A stretch of DNA of 64,000 nucleotides from Dolomedes plantarius (GCA_907164885.2 OU015496.1:189805551-189869550); one strand, 5' to 3'; shown: positions 33,419 to 46,818, counted from the first letter of the stretch. Made by a program: numbers and translations. The notes: a model not told the origin generated them from the sequence alone.

Positions 33419-34039
33419 TTAGGTACGGAAAGAAGGAAAGAGGAGAGGATACATAGATCAGTAGTTCTCAACTTCCCGTGGTCGAGAGCACATCGAAGTT
33501 TTCAGAGAGCATGGTGGACACAACCAATAGTTTTTGTATCACTATTGATCATTATTTACATAATGGAAATATTTTTTTATTCAACAGTACGTTGCCAACC
33601 TTCTAATATTATTACAATGATTATGTTTTGAAAAATAATTTTAAAAAAAAAGAAGAAACATGTATAAAATTTTGATTATTTTATTTTATAAGTAGGTACA
33701 GGGAAATTTAAAAAAAAAATAAGTAATATAAATGGGTTTATTACTTATAAATGCGTTATTTAAAATTTAATGATAATTTTGACTTTGAACTGAATTAGGT
33801 AAATTTTCGTAATTGGGAATATGAGATGATATTCCCGTTCTTAAGCAATCATCCAGATGTTCATCAGTAAGTTGAGATCCGCGTTTTGATTTTATAATAT
33901 TCATTGCTGAAAATAAGGCTTCGCACAGATATGTTGTACCAAAGTAAGATTTTATTTTGTAGGAAGCATTTTTTAGACTATGAAATTTTTTGCGATTAAC
34001 GTTCTTCCAAAATTTCTCAACAGACAAAAGAAGTTTCAA
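33419..34039 (-). pseudogene. hAT transposase 3' end, copy 2 (uninterrupted)
   Basis: A minus-strand open segment (34039-33767) carries FWKNVNRKKFHSLKN, SYFGTTYLCEALFSAMNII and LTDEHLDDCLRTGISS. This is the C-terminal dimerisation region of hAT transposases of the ZBED5/GTF2IRD2 type. About 300 bp downstream is a hAT-like terminus (CAGTAGTTCTCAACTT, 33461). Only the C-terminal ~90 codons remain. The DNA from 33421 is duplicated around P1. Confidence 0.82.
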
Positions 34040-34156
34040 AATTAAGTCGGGTGCATTCCTACACTTTCGCAGGCACTACGTTGAGAACCATAAACCATTG
34101 TCTTGGACTTATATAAATATATCAATCCTCGGTTAGATTTAAAAGTTCTGTACAGA

Positions 34157-34270
34157 CTAGCGCTTCTTTCCCAAGTCAGTACCCTACCAGGGGAACAGCC
34201 CATTTCAAACCAAAGGTGAAATAGGTTTTAGGGTGGTGTCATCGGTATTGCGTTGGGATAGAAGCGCTAG
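34157..34270. repeat. Small inverted-repeat element
   Basis: CTAGCGCTTCTTTCCCA at 34157 and TGGGATAGAAGCGCTAG ending at 34270 are near-perfect inverted repeats, 114 bp in all. TA at both edges would fit a TA-target MITE. No coding. Confidence 0.65.
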
Positions 34271-35104
34271 TTGACTCGCTATTCTGTAACAAAATGTCTG
34301 AAGTTCTTTCAACAAAACGGCCCTTTTCAGGGCCAAACAATTCTGAAATTATTTAAAAGAAAGGCGCAACAACTGATATGCAAACATGATATGCAATGAT
34401 ATGCAAACACATTCATTATGTTTGCCAAAAAGTTAATGTAAGTAAAATGCCCCAATCAAGTGGGGATGACAACCTGATCATTGACACCTGCGATCAAATT
34501 GAAAGGCAAACTGCAGAAAAAGATGCCATCGTAACAAAAGGATGCAAATACCTTTAAAACTGAGGATGGAAAAAGCAAGGTACTTAATAAATTGTTAGAG
34601 TTTCATCGAAGACTCCAAGGATTTGATTCTTCACAAGTAATGAAACATGTAAATGATATCATAAGTGCTCTCAACGCATTTTTGCATACCTCAGTTGCCA
34701 CTGAGTCTCGTCCAAACTTGATAGCAGAACAATCAACATCAAAAGCTCCACCTAACAAGCTTATTAGCAAGTAGAGAACATTTCCATTAAAAAGGAAAAA
34801 ATAACCAAAAATAAAAAAAAGTGGACTTTTAATATGCAGTATTAATTTTTTATTTTGTATTTTCACACATGAATATTAACTATTTTGTTATGAATATTAT
34901 AATATTAGAAATTATTAATATCTGTTTTCATATTATGTGTGCTGTAACTTGTATAAATGCTGAGAAAATTTATTTTTTTTAACAAGATGATAATATATGA
35001 TAGAATATTAATGATAGCATTCTCATGATATCTTGAACATTTCCCAGATTTCTATAATTTCATTTTCTGATACAAGCAGCTTCAGGTATTACTCTAACTC
35101 ACTC
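34271..35104. other. No gene recognised
   Basis: Mostly AT-rich. A plus-strand frame at 34592-34774 (LLEFHRRLQGFDSSQV and a Ser/Pro tail) could be the C-terminus of an unknown TE protein, because its upstream sequence also reads as broken coding. No domain is recognisable. Confidence 0.35.
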
Positions 35105-35112
35105 GTTTCCGG

Positions 35113-35295
35113 CAGTGGCGCACCCAGGGGGGGGGGGGCATGGGCCCTGACCCCCCCCCCCAAAGAAGTAGAAATATTGATTTTGCTTTATAAATATTTT
35201 TATTCGTTCATCTCCCCCCCCCCCCCATGCGTTATAAACATTTTATCCATTCATCTCGCCCCCCCCCCGAAGAAAAAATCCTGGGTGCGCCACTT
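35113..35295. mobile_element. hAT-type MITE with G/C tracts, 183 bp
   Basis: Left CAGTGGCGCACCCAGG and right CCTGGGTGCGCCACTT are inverted repeats. Flanks GTTTCCGG and ATTTCGGG match at six of eight positions, so an aged 8-bp duplication is likely. The interior has G and C runs (35127-35139, 35151-35160, 35214-35225). Confidence 0.78.
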
Positions 35296-35448
35296 ATTTC
35301 GGGTTAGTTTCCACGCACCATTAAATAGGAATATGGTCTAGTCACTCTTAGGAATTTTACCCTAGGCGTCCCCCCAGTGGTAAATAGTCTGTTGCATGCT
35401 TTTCCTAAAAAAATAAATCCCATTACCTAAACTTTCCTATTCATTTGA

Positions 35449-35450
<2 letters not shown>

Positions 35451-35486
<36 letters not shown>
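35451..35486. repeat. (TA)n microsatellite
   Basis: About 36 bp of TA dinucleotides. Confidence 0.95.
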
Positions 35487-35488
<2 letters not shown>

Positions 35489-36639
35489 CTTTCAAGTGCA
35501 GTTTCAGTTAGTGATCCCTGTGATAAACTATAAAAGTGTTTTTTTTATTTTTTATTTTAATCTTCAGTGTTATATGTATACTGTGACCAGTTTCTAAAGT
35601 GATCCCATCAGATTTACATAGCTACATGCTATTTAATTTATCAATGATCTTATTGTATATAATGTAGTTGAAAATAAAGTAAATAATGCGGTACTATACA
35701 ATGCCCAATTCAAACAGACATTTGGTGTTAAATTTTGTATCTATACTAATAAAAGGGCAGGGAGAAGTCGGATCACGTGACCGTAACTCATCCGGGCGGG
35801 CCACTCCTCGAAAAAAAAATGGCCGCCAAATATACAGGAAAATCGGTGTACTTTTTTTTTCTCATGAAAGTACATAAATGTTACATATTTGGAAAGAGCT
35901 TCGGAAACTGATAATTTTTTCTGCGTACACTTATTCTGTTAATTCAATAGTTTTAGAGATATTTGGATTCTAATGAACCGTCATCGCGCGTCATCGCTCT
36001 TTGACGATGTAAACAAAGGGTGATTCGTTCACAACGTGATTCTCACTAAAAAATGAATCACTGAAATGAAATGTGTCGCCGTGTCTTTTTATTTGAAAAA
36101 CTAAATATTCAAATTGTTTAATAATAAAAAATACTTTATTGAAACTAAATAGATATATACTGATTTTTGGTGGATTTACTGATTTAGGTGTGAAATGATT
36201 AAATTTGGTATTTTCTTCGTTTCTATATTTCTTGACAAATCTGGTTGAAACTTCGTATACTTATGTTATGAAGCCTGGAGATAATTCTAATATAAGTTTG
36301 GAAGCTTTAAAATGCTTATATATAAATACAGTTTTTAAATAATATTTCATCTGAAGGCGTTGGAATCCATCATTCCTAAGAACTGCTCATGCTCACCTAA
36401 ATGTTACAACGTAAATAAACGCATGGAATAATGTTAATTAGTAGTTGTTTGGTCTTATTTAAAGTTAATTTTCTTATATTGCTACTTTTGTATACTTTTC
36501 ATTAATCCTTTTTTACTTGGTTAATTTTCAGTATACGAATAATCGTTGAAACTCTTTACCGTTGAAACCCCTCTTGTGATTATTTACTTTCTGAAATGTC
36601 GTTATTAGGTATTTTACAAAGTCATTTTTATTGAAATTT

Positions 36640-39290
36640 AGCTAAAATGCCGATAACTCTGCATAAAAATCTTAATGCTACTATTTTAATTTCCTTCTCA
36701 CACATAATACATATGACAGTTAAATTCAAAATGACCTACAATCTACGAGAAAATTTTAAAATGAAAAAATAATACACGCAATTTTTTGTTCTAATGAAAA
36801 TATTCCCTGATTCGTCATTTTATGTTCCAATATGAAAATTTTCCCCGATTCGTCATTCCTTTCCTTATAAAAACAGCCCCAAATAAAAAAACTATTTATT
36901 ATACACCAATTATTGTGCCTCATTTCATTAACAATAGCATTTCCTGAAAAACATTCATCTTCTAAAACATTTCTTGAAAATTTTATCAAATTATATACAT
37001 TATTATGTGAGATATGATAACCGTAGATGAATAACTTCATAGAATCTACTATAATAAGTGGACAAGCCGCAGGCAAAGATAACTGTCATATGTATCATGT
37101 GTGAGAAGGAAATTAAAATAGTAGCAATATAATTTCGTGCAGAGTTATAGGCATTTTAGCTAAATTTCAATAAAAATTACTTCAAATTGACCAATTTATA
37201 AAAAAGTATGCTATTTACAGGTAAGTTTTTTTTTCTTTTTCCATTTTTAAGTACTATTTTACCATAAAAGACAAAAAAATTCTTAAATTTTTTTTTTTTT
37301 AAATTGACTCCGAATGTAGAATATTAATCTGAAATTTTGCTAAAATGCCTATCACTCTCCACAAAATCCTAATGCTAATATTTTAATTTCCTTCTCACAC
37401 ATGATACATATGACAGTTATCTTCAAAATGGCCTACAATCTAAGAGAAAATTTTAAAATGCTAAAATAATACACGCAATTTTATGTTCTAATATGAAAAT
37501 TTTCCACGATTCGTCATTCCTTTCCTTATAAAAACAGCCGCAAATAAAAAACTATTTATTATACACCAATTATTGTTCTTTTTTTGTTTATTTTGTATTT
37601 GCTAAGCAAATTGTGTTATTATTGGATATTTTTGAAGGCCAGTGAAATATAATTATGTTTTATTTACTTTTCTATTTTGCGTTGAGTTAATTTTCTAATT
37701 GTTCAGAAATTAATTATTCAAATAGAATTTATTACTCTAAATATTTCAATGGGGGGAGAGAGGTTACAGTTTATTCCTTCACCATTTTTTATTATCATTC
37801 TGAAGTAGGAATTATGGTGACTGTCTACGTTCGGAGTCAATTAAAAAAAAAAATTTAAAGGTTTTTTTCATCTGTTATGGTAAAGTAACACTTAAAAATT
37901 AAAAAAAAGAGACAAAAACTTACCTGTAAATAGCATTCTTTTTTATAAATTGGTCAATTTGAAGTAATTTTTAATGAAATTTACCTAAAACACCTATCTC
38001 TCTGCACAAAATCTTAAAGCCCTCATACATGATATTTTAATTTCCCTCTCACACATGATACATATGACAGTTATCTTCTAAATTACCTACAATCTAAGAG
38101 AAAATTTTAAAATGCAAAAATAATACATGCAATTTTATATTTCAATATGAAAATTTTCCCCGATTCGTGATTCCTTTCCTTATAAAATTAGCTCTAAATA
38201 AAAAACTATTTATTATACACCAATTATTGTTCACTTTTTGTTTATTTTGTATTTGCTAAGGAAATTGTGTTGTTATTAGATATTTTTGAACACCAGTGAA
38301 ATATTTGTTTATTTTGTATTTGCTAAGGAAATTGTTTTATTATTGGATATTTTTGAAAGCCAGTGAAATATAATTATGTTCTTTACTTTTCGATTTACTT
38401 ATTTTTTTAATTGTTCAGAAATTAATTGTTAAAACAGAACTATGTTTCAATATGAACATTTTCCCCTATTCGTCATTCCTTTCCTTATAAAAACAGTTGT
38501 TCACAAATTAATTGTTCAAACAGAATTTATTACTTTAAATATTTCAATGGGTGTGGGGGTACAGTTTATTCTTTCATCATTTTTTATTATCATTCTCAAG
38601 TAGGAATTAAGGTGACTGTCTACGTTCGGAGTCAATTTAAAAAAAAAAAATTAAACCTTTTTTCATCTTTTATGGTAAAGTAGCACTTAAAAATTAAAAA
38701 AAAAAGAGACAAAAACTTACCTGTAAATAGCATACTTTTTTATAAATTGGTCAATTTGAAGTAATTTTTAATGAAATTTACCTAAAACACCTATCACTCT
38801 GCACAAAATCTTAAAGCCCTCACACATGATATTTTAATTACCCTCTCACACATGATACATATGACAGTTATCTTCTAAATTACCTACAATCAAAGAGAAA
38901 ATTATTCTTTCCTCATTTTTCATTATCATTCTCAAGTAGGAATTAAGGTGACTGTCTACGTTCGGAGTCAATTTAGAAAAAAAAAATTAAGGTTTTTTTT
39001 CATCTTTTATGGGAAAATAGCACTTAAAAATTAAAAAAGAGACAAAAACTTACCTGTAAATAACATACTTTTTTATAAATTGGTCAATTTGAATTAATTT
39101 TTAATGAAATTTACCTAAAACACCTATCACTGTGCACAAAATCCCTCACACATATTTTAATTTCCCTCTCACACATGATACATATGACAGTTATCTTCAA
39201 AATGACCTAAAATCTAAGAGAAAATTTTAAAATGCAAAAATAATACACGCAATTTTGTGTTCCAATATGAAAATTTTTCACACTTTATTG
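36640..39290. repeat. Internal repeat modules of the Helitron
   Basis: A module with CACACATGATACATATGACA, AAAATTTTCCCCGATTCGTC and TTATACACCAATTATTG recurs in whole or part near 36,650, 37,340, 38,000, 38,450, 38,800 and 39,120. A second module (TACGTTCGGAGTCAATT ... ACTTACCTGTAAATAG) occurs near 37,820, 38,620 and 38,955, and inverted near 37,180-37,310. So both direct and inverted copies are present. Confidence 0.8.
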
Positions 39291-39344
39291 AAACTTCATC
39301 TGGTGGACGGATGGCTTGAGCGTAGCTAGGCGAAGCCCGAGCCT

Positions 39345-39363
39345 AGCCGGGCGAAGCCCGGCT
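39345..39363 (+). terminator. Helitron 3' terminal hairpin
   Basis: AGCCGGGC, loop GAA, GCCCGGCT: an 8-bp perfect GC stem two bases before the CTAG end. In Helitrons this hairpin is the presumed end-of-transfer signal. A second, imperfect version (CTAGGCGAAGCCCGAGCCTAG) lies just upstream. Confidence 0.92.
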
Positions 39364-39365
39364 AG

Positions 39366-41039
39366 TTTAACAATAAATGAATGTATTTCATTGAATTCAA
39401 TTGTTTAATCATATACAACTCATCACAAGGAAGTCCCAACATTACATTTAGTTGATTGTAGCTTTACAGGTTTTCATTGTGGGTGTGATTTATTGACCAT
39501 ATATTTTAAGCTGTGAAGGTTATAGTTTCAGCTTTATCAGTAAATTTATATATTCAAGATATAAACTTGGCCAAAGTGAGAATATTTTAGATCATTTGGG
39601 GATAGTAGGACACCTACTCTTGGAACGGGAACAGTTCCAAGAAAAACGAAATGTAAGATCATGGAATATGTAATATATAATTGTTATCTCTTTACCTATC
39701 TCCTCATTAAATTTTAAGTTGTATCATGGTTAGCGTTCTGACTTAACGTATGAAAAGGGACAGATTTGAATCTTAGGTAGGCTTGGGTGTTGTAATGGTT
39801 CAGAATCCACTTTAAGCCATAAGTTCCAGTCTAATTAGCTATCACGAGCATAATTATAATTGACCATAGAGTTACAAATCAACCAACCAATTCCAATAGT
39901 CCAAATTTAATGTTGTCTTTGTTATTTTTGTGAATTTGTAAGAAAACAATCATCTAAATAAAGGTTAACAGAATTCGAGATAAAAAATATCTTGCTCTTT
40001 AAAAATGATTCAATCATTATCATAAACCTGAATTAAAATTCAGGTATAAACTCCAGCTACTAAATGAATTCAAAGGTTGAAGACTATATAAAGGGTGCTA
40101 ATTATGGCTGCTATTAAGGGAGTTAAATATGGCTTGTTCGATTATCTAGTGTAATATGTACATAACTTTTCTTACAGTTAGATCTCGTGGAATCCCAAGA
40201 AACAAATATTTATCTCTATTACTGAAAAGTGTTACAGAATTTTCAGTGTTTTATTTTTCTCCCGTTGGTAATCTTAAAAATGCACTTAGCATCCTTCAAT
40301 TTATACCCAAGAAAAATATTGTTATTCTGGCTTCTGAGGTTATTGAATACTAGAAGTTCAGTAGTATTGTTATATACAATACATTTTTTTTTTCTTCCCC
40401 TACGTCGAGAGACAGTCAAGAGACCATAGCTCCAATACAAAGTAGCTCTGTTTTTCCAGCTGTACAGTACAAATGAAAAATGTAATCTTTTCAGGTCTTG
40501 ATAAGAAAGTGTATTAAATGCCTAATTTAAATATACTTACTAGATAAATAAAAAAAAAATGTGCATTTGTATCACATAAAATATACCCAAAGACTTATAT
40601 GATCATAACACAAGAAATAAAAATGTTGAATTCAGAAGTTTTACGTTATGTTCAGAAATGCTCTGAATCTTTAATATTCAAACCAACACAATAAAAACCC
40701 GTTAAAACTATACAAATCAGTCTTTGAATACTCAAAAAGTCTGAAAATTGATAAATTTTAAGAGACTATATTAACATTAAATTTATAAGATTTTGTTATT
40801 GGCTACCAACTTTTATCAAATATTGAATTGATATATTATTTATTTATTATTTACTTTAAATTACTGACTACTTTCCTGTTCAAAAACTAAATTAATTTCT
40901 ACAGTTAATGTGCAGTATAATTTAAAAAAAAAAGAGTAGAAGAAGAGAAGCGAGTAACCTTATATGTGCAACGAAACTGTGTTCTTTACCAGACACAAAA
41001 GGATTCGTTAACATCGATTCCTTTTACCACTGCAAGCAA
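39366..41039. other. No gene recognised
   Basis: AT-rich sequence with no convincing gene. A degenerate tRNA-like segment at 39722-39790 (plus strand: ATCATGGTTAGCG, then AGATTTGAATCTTAG) is a possible old SINE. Confidence 0.4.
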
Positions 41040-41560
41040 ATGACACAGACGACACACCGGCCATCTGAGCTCATCTACAGACCATTTCAAAATACTTTTT
41101 CAAGAACAAGCATTCAATTAATACAAGAATTGTTTCCCAGCATCCAAAACGTGACATGGAATTATAGAGAGGCAGGCCATGGGAAAGGTGCACCTGACAA
41201 CATAGGAGAAACTTTTAAAACGTACAACAGATAGAATTAATTATAGCTGAAAGTAAAGATGTCAACACATTTGAAACTTTGATCAAAATTTTAAGGTAAG
41301 AATGTACAGGAAGCAAGATATTTCCTATTGATGATGACATGATATGTAAAGCTGATAATATGTTAGCAAAAGATTTAGAACCATTTTTGGGCAAGATTCA
41401 TCAGATTGTATATACTTCAGCACATACAGTACTGGAATTTCATTCACTTTCTTGCTTTCAGTGCAAGATTTTCAAATGCACTTATTTTCAATTAAATTCT
41501 GAAAATGAAAGAAAAAAAATTTACAGCAAAGAAAGATCAAAAGATCAAAAACACTAAATT
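41040..41560 (+). pseudogene. Fragment of a TE-associated HGKGAPD-type protein
   Basis: The first frame contains IQNVTWNYREAGHGKGAPDN then IGETFK; after a frame change the sequence continues as AESKDVNTFETLIKIL, a stop, then IDDDMICKADNML and a Cys pair, SLSCFQCK. The pattern (HGKGAPDG, then about 100 residues, then LSCF.C) recurs in uncharacterised arthropod and cnidarian proteins that I associate with TEs. Its function is unknown to me. At least two frame changes mean it is not functional. Confidence 0.45.
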
Positions 41561-41595
41561 CAAAGTTGGTGAGTAGGTGATGATAAATTACTATA

Positions 41596-41624
41596 AAACA
41601 CTGTATCATGGAGATACAGTGTTT
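41596..41624. repeat. 12-bp perfect hairpin
   Basis: AAACACTGTATC and GATACAGTGTTT around the loop ATGGA. Short but exact; no nearby coding feature explains it. Confidence 0.75.
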
Positions 41625-41699
41625 CCTACAGATCCTATTAGTAGACGTCGAAAATTTCACTATTAATGTCATGGTTTCAGCAGGAAACTACAGGTATGC

Positions 41700-44237
41700 A
41701 TGACCCTCAACAAAGGACATTCATGATTACAGCTTGATAGCTATAAAATACGAACTGTCCCAGCCTACACCTTGTAATAGCAAAGAAAACCAATATAAAT
41801 TTCTTGATAAATAATTTTACATGTGCCTATTTATGGATAAAATTTTTACTATAATTAAATAAACCATTATGAAAATAATGTATTATTCTTGCCTACTAAA
41901 AATTACATGAAAACTAGTTTGTTATATGAAAATAGTCAACTTTAATACTGATCTGTCATTCCTTCATACTCAGCATCATTCCCTCATTTATTCAATAATT
42001 TAGCATAAAAATGTAACCACATTAAAATAAATTTTTATATTTTAAAAATTTGATTAATTTAAAATTTGATTTTTTAAAAATTATATGTTAAAATAAATTT
42101 AAATTATTGCAATTTAAAACTTTAATTTTTTTAATTTATGCAACTTAATTTTTTTAATTAACGCTTATTAAATACATTTATTTTCTAATTAACAAATTAA
42201 AATTTAAAAAATTAAAATTATTGTGGATATTTGAAGAAAGTAACTTTAAAATTCAATAATATACTTTTTTCAATTTATTTATTTTTTTTAAATCTCTTTA
42301 AATCTTGTGTTATATATGAATTTCAGATTTTAAAGCAAACTAAATTACGTAGAAAAAAAACTTATAATAAAAAGATTCTTGTATAATTCAACAGATGGCA
42401 GCAGGAGCAAAACGAAACATGCTGGATTTAGATTGCTGTTTGTAGACGCTTGTTTTCACCTCTTGTTTGAAAAGGACTGTTCCACTCGTAGGGTACTGAG
42501 TTGGGAAAAAGGCGCTATTAATAGCTTTGTACAGTACCCTGCTGATCTAAAGAGAATTAACTTGAATCATATTCTGATCAGCCCGAAAGGACCGATACAG
42601 TACTAGAAAGATAATTTCAAACCATCTTTTTTACTGCATCGCTACACGAAAATATTATTAAAAAAAAATTCTTGTATTATCTTCTGGTGTGCTGAGAAAA
42701 TTATTTTACCTTGAGATAAGCTTTTAAATTAATTTTAAAGTGCGCCAAACTGCCCCCCTTTTGTTATGAGGATAGAATTATATAAGAGCAACATCAATTA
42801 ATTTTATTCACAAAGAAATTTTAATTATTTTAAAAAATAACTATTTTTAAAATCTGTGAATTCAAGTAAAATTTTTGTAGCCTTTTCAGGATTTAATCAG
42901 TTAACACAGACTAAAATGAATGGGATTCTAATGCTTTCCTTTAAAAAAAAAATGGAATTATTGGACTCTGAAGATTCTTTGTAAAGTCAGAAAATATGGT
43001 ATAATGTTCCAATAATAAGAATAAATATATTTCAAATTTAACAGGCTGGACGCATCAAAATGACGTATTCCGTCTGCTTACTAGCTGAAATATCTCCTAG
43101 ATTATGAAAAAATAAACTAATCACGCGACAGGACATACTTCATTTCCGTCATCGAAACACCTTCTTTAAAAATTTAAAGATATCAAACAATGCAATCAAA
43201 TCTAATGACAAGCTGAAATATGCAGTTTATATTTTCTAACATAATAATTCTTATTATTTTTTTTTGGTTATTTTTGTTGAACATTGACACCGAATAAAAT
43301 ATTGCACGGAAAGCATCATAATAATTTGAGTATAAATACAAACCTACGTACTTTTATTCCCAGAATGAAGTAGCTTGCGTTGTTATTTCTCTGTGGGTGT
43401 TGCCAGTAACTTTTAGAGTACCAGGTTACACTGATACAATGGGAGGAGTCATCTATCGAATCTTTACGGTACTTCGATTGATTTATACGTAAATTCCTTT
43501 CGTGTCCAAGGTTTAGAACAGTTAATCTCAACCTTTTTTTCGCCACGATACACTATTAATAATTTAAAAATTTGGGTGGCACACTAACAATAAAGTAAAC
43601 GAATTTTACTTGGATAATTGATTGATGTACCTATAATATATTTTTTAAGCAAAACTTCTTTACAGCTGGTAGGGTAAGTCGAAGCGTAACGAAAAGTGCA
43701 GCGGAAGTGACCCCCCCCCCCCCCCCGAAAATTTGACCTGGAAGTGACAGGTGACGTCTGATCCATACGAATTCCCCACTCTCACTCTCGGGCAAGCGTT
43801 AGTGAGTTGACGCTATAGTGCTGCATTTTTCGTTAAAGAGGTGCATCAGTAGACCTCGCTGATTGTACAATTCAATGTTAATGAAGCAGTTCGCATAGCG
43901 GGTTCCCAAAAGAATATCTTTGAATTCTGTTTTCGGAATCTGAAAGTAGACTTCTAAAATAAATGCGCGGCTTTGCTAATTTTCTTTTGTTATTATTCAA
44001 AATATTTTTAAAATTAAGTTACATTTTCAAAATTCCAAAACGAGAGACATCGCTTGCTAAAATGCTCTGTAACAAAATAACTAATAATAATTTAAAAATT
44101 TGGAAAACCAGCCGCAAATCTTGAAACTTCAGGCCTTTTTTAAAGATATCTTTTGCATTTTTTGTGTTAATTGGTAATTTATAATATAAGCAGTTATTTT
44201 GTGTTTCCACCTGTAAACCGCGAGTTTTCGCCTATAG
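41700..44237. other. No gene recognised; AT-rich and TE-end debris
   Basis: Very AT-rich at 42,000-42,350. A hAT-like terminus, CAGTTAATCTCAACC, lies at 43519-43533 and a run of about 15 C at 43711. Short open frames (42379-42606, 43316-43546, 44019-44210) lack recognisable domains and are not called. Confidence 0.4.
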
Positions 44238-44936
44238 CATGAAGCTACAGAAGGAGGGGAAGCTCAGTGTTAAAAATGTATCTCCGATTTGGTCGCCACC
44301 ACTAGATGGCGCGCGCGCCTGTACTGTTGCCGCTATTACACGGAAACCATACGCTTTAATATGGATTTATCAAAAGAAATAAGTATTTTTTAAAAGTGCA
44401 TTTTTAATATGAATTTATTTATTGAACTTAACAATTGTTTATCTTCATTCAAAATGTTTATTTGAACTGCCTTTTTTGCTGAACTTCATTAAAATTCTTA
44501 AGGGGGAGATCACCTTTGCATGCACAAAAATACACTGCTTTACTACCAAGCTTAATGTGTTGTTAAACAGTTAATTTGTAATTAATTTAAACCAATTTTT
44601 AAAAGTGAATTGTACAAAGTTTTATCTATTAGAAAAAAAAACAGAATTGTTGGGAGATTATTAGAAATTATTTTAAGAAAAAAATGTTTTATGAATAGCA
44701 AATCTTAGATCAATGAGATGTGCAGATTTTTTTTAAAAACTATAAGAGATATATATTAAATTATTTGTATATATATTATCCATAGGTTATAATTTAATCT
44801 ACACCTAAAAGAGTTACCATATTTCACATAAAATATTTTTTTCAGTCAAATGTATTGTGATGTACAAAAAAAATATAAATTTTTAAAAAAAATTTTCTGC
44901 GAAGAAATACCTAAACTTAGGTAGAAAATGTAGAAA
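44238..44936. mobile_element. P-superfamily 3'-end fragment plus part of K1
   Basis: Starts CATGAAGCTACAGAAGG and is colinear with P1 27477-28170 (3' terminal region, then the first 430 bp of K1 from about 44507). It stops at a CATG shared with the start of P2. No target duplication was found. Confidence 0.85.
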
Positions 44937-45118
44937 CATGAAGCTACAGAAGGAGAGTAAGCTTCAATGGGGAATTTCCCGAAAAATGGACCGATTATGG
45001 TCGCTCACCGGCAGATGGCGCGACATGTTCTACTGGTTCGCAGTTTTCATTGAGTTATATGGACACATGTTTTAGAAAATTGTTTTAAAAATTTTTTTAA
45101 TTTATTCTGTGCGCAGAT

Positions 45119-45223
45119 ATGACAACATGTTTTGCACCTGGTTGTTCCACTAGCTATCGATCAGCCCTGATAAGAAACAAAGAAATTGGACAGAGAAATC
45201 CTAGTATGTTTTCTGCTCCTAAG
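45119..45223 (+). CDS. THAP-domain first exon of P2 (partial)
   Basis: MTTCFAPGCSTSYRS starts a THAP zinc finger (C-x4-C pair at residues 4 and 9), the site-specific DNA-binding domain of P transposases. It continues to FSAPK, followed directly by GTAAC, a plausible splice donor. The second half of the THAP (Cys-x2-His) would be in a later exon, which is absent. The same exon occurs in P6 and P7. Confidence 0.78.
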
Positions 45224-46037
45224 GTAACAGCATTATTAATGTTTTGTTTTAATATAAGCTGTATAATAGTGAGAGAAAAATACAGCTGCTGTTTTAAGCG
45301 AACACAAAGTTAAGACAGTTAACATTAATTTAATTCAAAATGTTATCACCTTTTTTCTAATTCCGCGCATGCATTTTATATGCAAACAAGAAAATAAAAA
45401 TTCTCAACTCTGTGCTAAAGTTAAAAAATTAAGAAAACAGTCAAAATTATAAATCACATTTATTATTAAATTTAAGCTTTTATTTTATATTACTTTTGAA
45501 TTGAATATCAATAAATAATGTTATACATATCTGTAAAACTTGTCATGTATAATTTTTTGTTCAAATTTATGTATAGTAAATTGTATATCAAGCATTAATT
45601 TTTTATTTTATAATAATGTATTAATAGTGTATGTTGTTAGTTTCAATTCTTTATAATTATGAAATACTTTTCTTCTATAGAACATATTTTGTGGTTATGG
45701 CAAATTAAGATACACGTCTGAGCTGAAGCCATCAATATTTTTTAAATTGTTCACAGAAATAAAATATTTCCACTATGAAAACTTCATAAAACTGGTGAAT
45801 ATGCTGAACCCTTAATATAGAATTTAATTACTGTTAAGTTAGTTTTGATAAGTAAATAAGTTTTCATTGTATGATAAACAATGTGATCACTATAAATGCT
45901 TATGCAAAATCTGTTGTGTATAATTTTAAAAAAAAATAATATTTTCCGATCTATTTACTGTGAGTACAATAAAACCCATACTATGTGTAACTAGCTCGCT
46001 CTAGAAAATAATGGTTCATTATGTACGCATTTCCTAA

Positions 46038-46818
46038 GGGGAGTGGTCACTTTTACGTACCTTTAAAAGTATCATTTTTAGACCTACTTTCGATTGTATG
46101 TACTGCTCATGATTTTTGCTTGATTTACATGAAATTTTTTGAGTAACTGCCTATAATACTGTTTATTATAGACGCAATTTTTCAAGGTAATTAATAAAAA
46201 TAATAAAAATGACTTTTTATGCATAAAAAGTGAATAATTTTTTTAAAAAATCGAGCATTTTGCAGTCAACTACTGTGCGCATTCTGTCAAAATAAATTAT
46301 TAAGGTACATTAGTAATTTTTTACTATATGTACAATACTTCAGGCAAAAATATCCAGCAACATTATTCTAAAATATATTAAAACATTTTAGTACGTGCTA
46401 TTTTTAATTAGAAATTTCAAAAATGACTGAGTAAAAGCTTATAAAAAAATTGTTTAAAAAATTAAAATATATAAAGGTAAAAATATTTTGGTGGATTTTG
46501 TTGTCTAAAGTGTTGTAATCACATATAGTAAGCAATTATTACTATACCTTAATAATTTATTTTGACAGAATGCGCAAAGTAGTTGACTGCAAAATGCTAG
46601 ATTTTTTAAAAAATATTCACTTTTTATGCATAAAAATCATTTTATTTTTTTTCATTAACTACCTTGAAAACCATTAAACTATATATAATAAACAGTATTA
46701 TAGGCAGTTACGCAAAAAATTTCATGTAAATCAAGAAAAAGTTATGACTAGCACATACAATCCAGCATAGGTCTAAAAATGATACTTTTAAAGGTACGTA
46801 AAAGTGACCACTCCCCTT
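46038..46818. mobile_element. Passenger MITE K2 in P2
   Basis: Starts after CTAA with GGGGAGTGGTCAC and ends with the inverted copy GTGACCACTCCCC, before the TTAA at 46819. Two long inverted halves around about 46,440. Confidence 0.85.

Larger units (their letters stand above)
35740..39365 (+). mobile_element. Non-autonomous Helitron, 3.6 kb
   Basis: Starts TCTATACTAATAAAAGGGC directly after an A and ends CTAG directly before a T, with a GC-rich hairpin just inside the 3' end. These are the defining Helitron signs: 5' TC, 3' CTRR, AT target, no duplication and no TIRs. No Rep/helicase coding is present. The body is AT-rich and made largely of repeated modules (36,640-39,290). A 106-codon minus-strand frame at 37076-36756 has no recognisable domain. 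Confidence 0.9.

Noticed and set aside
36756..37076. 106-codon minus-strand frame as a captured host gene in the Helitron
   Set aside because: No recognisable domain or splice context, and part of it lies in the repeated modules.
37340..39290. CRISPR-like or satellite array
   Set aside because: The repeated modules are hundreds of bases long, vary in completeness and orientation, and lie within Helitron borders.
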